Part shown: piece by piece, positions 62,171-64,000 of the stretch
Layout of the letters: each line of letters begins with the position of its first letter
How positions within the stretch are numbered: the first letter of the stretch is position 1
Assembly (NCBI GenBank): GCA_035263105.1
Contig: DATFRO010000044.1
Span: 42,659-106,658 of the forward strand
Length of the DNA stretch: 64,000 nt
Reading direction: 5' to 3'
Source: DATBVX01 sp035263105
Lineage (GTDB): Bacteria > Pseudomonadota > Gammaproteobacteria > Steroidobacterales > Steroidobacteraceae
The notes under the pieces: generated by a model
The model's database searches: none
Told to the model about the DNA's origin: nothing
Seen by the model: only the letters and a program-made list of their open reading frames with translations
Program-made: the position numbers and the translations under genes

Positions 62171-64000
62171 TCAGAGCTTGATGAACACGGCCACCGAGGG
62201 CACGCCGTTGGTGTCGACCAGGAACAGCATGTAGAAGCCCGGCGGCGCCAGGTTCGCGTCGACCGGCGCCGTGACCGAGAGCGAGCCGCTCGAAGCGGTA
62301 AAGGTCAGCGGCAGGTAGCGCTGGTTCACGTTGATGGTGTGCGTCACATCGGGATCCGCGATCAACACGACCTTGGCAATGCGGCTGGCATCGGGGCTGG
62401 TCACCGTGAAGGGCTGGTTGAAGCTCAGCTGCGTCGGCGCGGCCGTGATCACCGGCCTCGGTCCCTTGAACAGGTACGGCGGAGAGAAGTACTCGCCGTT
62501 GAGCTGATCGGTGACATCGGTGCCGCTGTTGAACCGGCCGCCGCCCACGATCAGCAAACGCCCGTCCGGCAGCAGCAGCGCGTTCGAGTGATAAAGCCGC
62601 GGAGCATGCATGGCTGCCAGCGTCGTCCACGTTTCGGTGGTCGGCGACCACAGCTCCGCCTCCAGCACCGCATTCGCGACGTCGGTGGCGTTCGTGGTCC
62701 GGCCGCCGCCGGTCATCAGGACGTTGCCATCGGGCAGCAAGGAGAGTGTTCCGTAGGTGCGCGGGAACTGCATCGATGCAACGGCCCGCCACGCGGGCAC
62801 CTGCTGCGTCATGTCGAGCACGTATGCCGTGCGCGCCGACGACGGCGGCGGACTGTCGGGATTGGCCGAGGTTCCCGCCTTGAGGAACTTGCCGGGCAGG
62901 TACATCGCCGAGCTGCCGCCATCGAACGTGTTGCTCGGATCGACCATGCTCCAGGTCTGCGTCGCGAGGTTCAACACGCGACTGGCGATCGGGTTCTCGG
63001 AGGTGCTGGTCGCGAGGAGCCTGCCGTCGGGGAGTACGTACAGGTGCGGGTAGTACGGCAGCGACTGCTGCGCACCGGTCAACTGCGACCAGGTGTTCGT
63101 TGCCGGGTTGTAGATCTCCGGCGTCGTCACGAAGCAGCGGTCGCAGTTCGTTTCGCCCGAATTGACCAACACCCGCCCGTCCGGCAGGCGCGTCGCGGTC
63201 GGATACCAGCGCGGGAACTGCATCGACGCGACGCTCGTCCAGGTCTCCGTCGCCGGGTTGAAGATGTTGGCGTCCGGGATTCCGGTGTGCGCGGAAATGT
63301 GCCCGCCCACCACGAGAATGCGTCCGTCCGCAAGCTCGACGTGGCCGGAGCAGAACAGGTTGTCCCCCACGGTGGCGTCGGTGAACACACCGGTTCGTGG
63401 ATCGAAGACCCGGCCGTTGTGCCCGAACTCCTGGCCGTCCCAGGCAAGGATGCGGCCCGTGTTCATCAGGTTGGTGTGTACTGCGACGATCGGCCAGTTG
63501 AACAGGCCGGACCACAATCCGGTCTGCGCCGGGTTGCCGGGACTCGCATTCGAGAACGTCACTGACATCGTGACTGCACTCGATATGTTCCGTGCGGTGT
63601 CCCAGGCGTACACGCCGAGCGTGTGCGCGCCATTGGCGAACTGTGCGGTACTCAGCGTCGTTGAATAGGGAGAGCCGACTGACACGCCGACGTTGGCTCC
63701 GTCGACCTGATACTGCACTCCACCCACTGCACTCTGCGAATCCGACACGACGGCGGCCAGTGTCACGTTGCCGGTGAGCGTGGCTCCTGCGGCCGGCGCC
63801 GAGAACGAAACCGTCGGAGGCGTGGTGTCCGATCCACCGCCGCCCGTAGTGGTCACGGCGATGATGTTCGAGTAGGCACTCAGGTTGGCGGCCGCATCGG
63901 TGGCACGCACCCGGTAGCGATAACTCGTGCCCGCCGTCAGCCCGCTGTTGTTGAAGGTGGTGCCAGTGGGCGTGCCGATCTGCGTGAAGTTCGTGCAGCT
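62171..64000 (-). CDS. Galactose/glyoxal-oxidase-like copper-radical oxidase (5' end beyond right edge)
   Basis: Secreted-type oxidase, at least 610 residues, cut at the right edge. Order: fibronectin type III end (GLTAGTSYRYRVRATDAAA), a bacterial Ig-like domain (PPTVSFSAPAAGATLTGNVT), a seven-blade kelch barrel, and a C-terminal DUF1929/GlxA-type domain. All copper-radical residues of galactose oxidase align: cross-link Cys in NLFCSGHVELADGR, Tyr in PRWYPTATRLPDGR 49 residues later, Tyr-His in APRLYHSNALLLPDGR and His in THTINVNQRYLPLTF 84 residues further. Spacings agree with Cys228/Tyr272 and Tyr495/His581. It should make an aldehyde and peroxide from an alcohol group; the substrate is unknown. 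Confidence 0.9.
   Translation of the reverse strand, partial: SCTNFTQIGTPTGTTFNNSGLTAGTSYRYRVRATDAAANLSAYSNIIAVTTTGGGGSDTTPPTVSFSAPAAGATLTGNVTLAAVVSDSQSAVGGVQYQVDGANVGVSVGSPYSTTLSTAQFANGAHTLGVYAWDTARNISSAVTMSVTFSNASPGNPAQTGLWSGLFNWPIVAVHTNLMNTGRILAWDGQEFGHNGRVFDPRTGVFTDATVGDNLFCSGHVELADGRILVVGGHISAHTGIPDANIFNPATETWTSVASMQFPRWYPTATRLPDGRVLVNSGETNCDRCFVTTPEIYNPATNTWSQLTGAQQSLPYYPHLYVLPDGRLLATSTSENPIASRVLNLATQTWSMVDPSNTFDGGSSAMYLPGKFLKAGTSANPDSPPPSSARTAYVLDMTQQVPAWRAVASMQFPRTYGTLSLLPDGNVLMTGGGRTTNATDVANAVLEAELWSPTTETWTTLAAMHAPRLYHSNALLLPDGRLLIVGGGRFNSGTDVTDQLNGEYFSPPYLFKGPRPVITAAPTQLSFNQPFTVTSPDASRIAKVVLIADPDVTHTINVNQRYLPLTFTASSGSLSVTAPVDANLAPPGFYMLFLVDTNGVPSVAVFIKL

Overview
This window comes from a high-GC, free-living or environmental gammaproteobacterium. 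The GlrK/QseG-like/GlrR trio, SrkA, DusA, YoaA-TsaB, PhoBR and a class II (medium-chain-length type) PhaC with its PhaZ all point to Gammaproteobacteria. The mix of VPLPA-CTERM, two-partner secretion and class II PHA genes suggests a Steroidobacter/Nevskia-like lineage, but that placement is inference. No rRNA, tRNA, CRISPR array, insertion sequence or phage gene was recognised. Almost all sequence is coding, with many short gaps and overlaps.

Layout: 1-8.8 kb (minus) is a secretion block with a TpsB transporter and its very large TpsA exoprotein (cut by the left edge), preceded by a PstS-like secreted binding protein and a VPLPA-CTERM protein. 9.2-14.9 kb (minus) is envelope-related: DsbC, an OlsF-like double acyltransferase, GDP-fucose synthase, a GT4 glycosyltransferase and an LpxH-like phosphoesterase. 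15.1-19.8 kb (minus) holds phoR, phoB (with a good Pho box upstream), tsaB and yoaA. 19.8-28.0 kb (minus) is a four-gene run of three small DUF11-type secreted proteins and one 1851-residue outer-membrane barrel protein of unknown function, with a structured leader and a very strong internal UUCG hairpin.

28.4-33.7 kb (plus) is a PHA storage cluster (phaC, phaZ, phasin) followed by GTP-type PEP carboxykinase. 33.7-46.2 kb (minus) carries a cyclase-FHA protein, dusA, a small group of cupin, SnoaL-like and CmcJ-like enzymes, ybdK with an N-formylglutamate amidohydrolase-like gene, a 1224-residue PAS/GAF/GGDEF/EAL protein, typA and a lipoprotein. srkA (minus) and galE (plus) diverge at 47.2 kb, followed by glrK-lipoprotein-glrR and a FAD oxidoreductase.

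53.1-64 kb (minus) is the most interesting stretch. A secreted galactose-oxidase-like protein retains every residue of the copper-radical site. It is followed by five sugar-nucleotide or sugar-modification genes, and these run without a break into a CusB/CusA-type metal efflux pair. I propose a copper-dependent extracellular glycan-oxidising locus whose copper supply or tolerance is handled by the adjoining efflux genes. This is a hypothesis from residues and gene order, not a known system.
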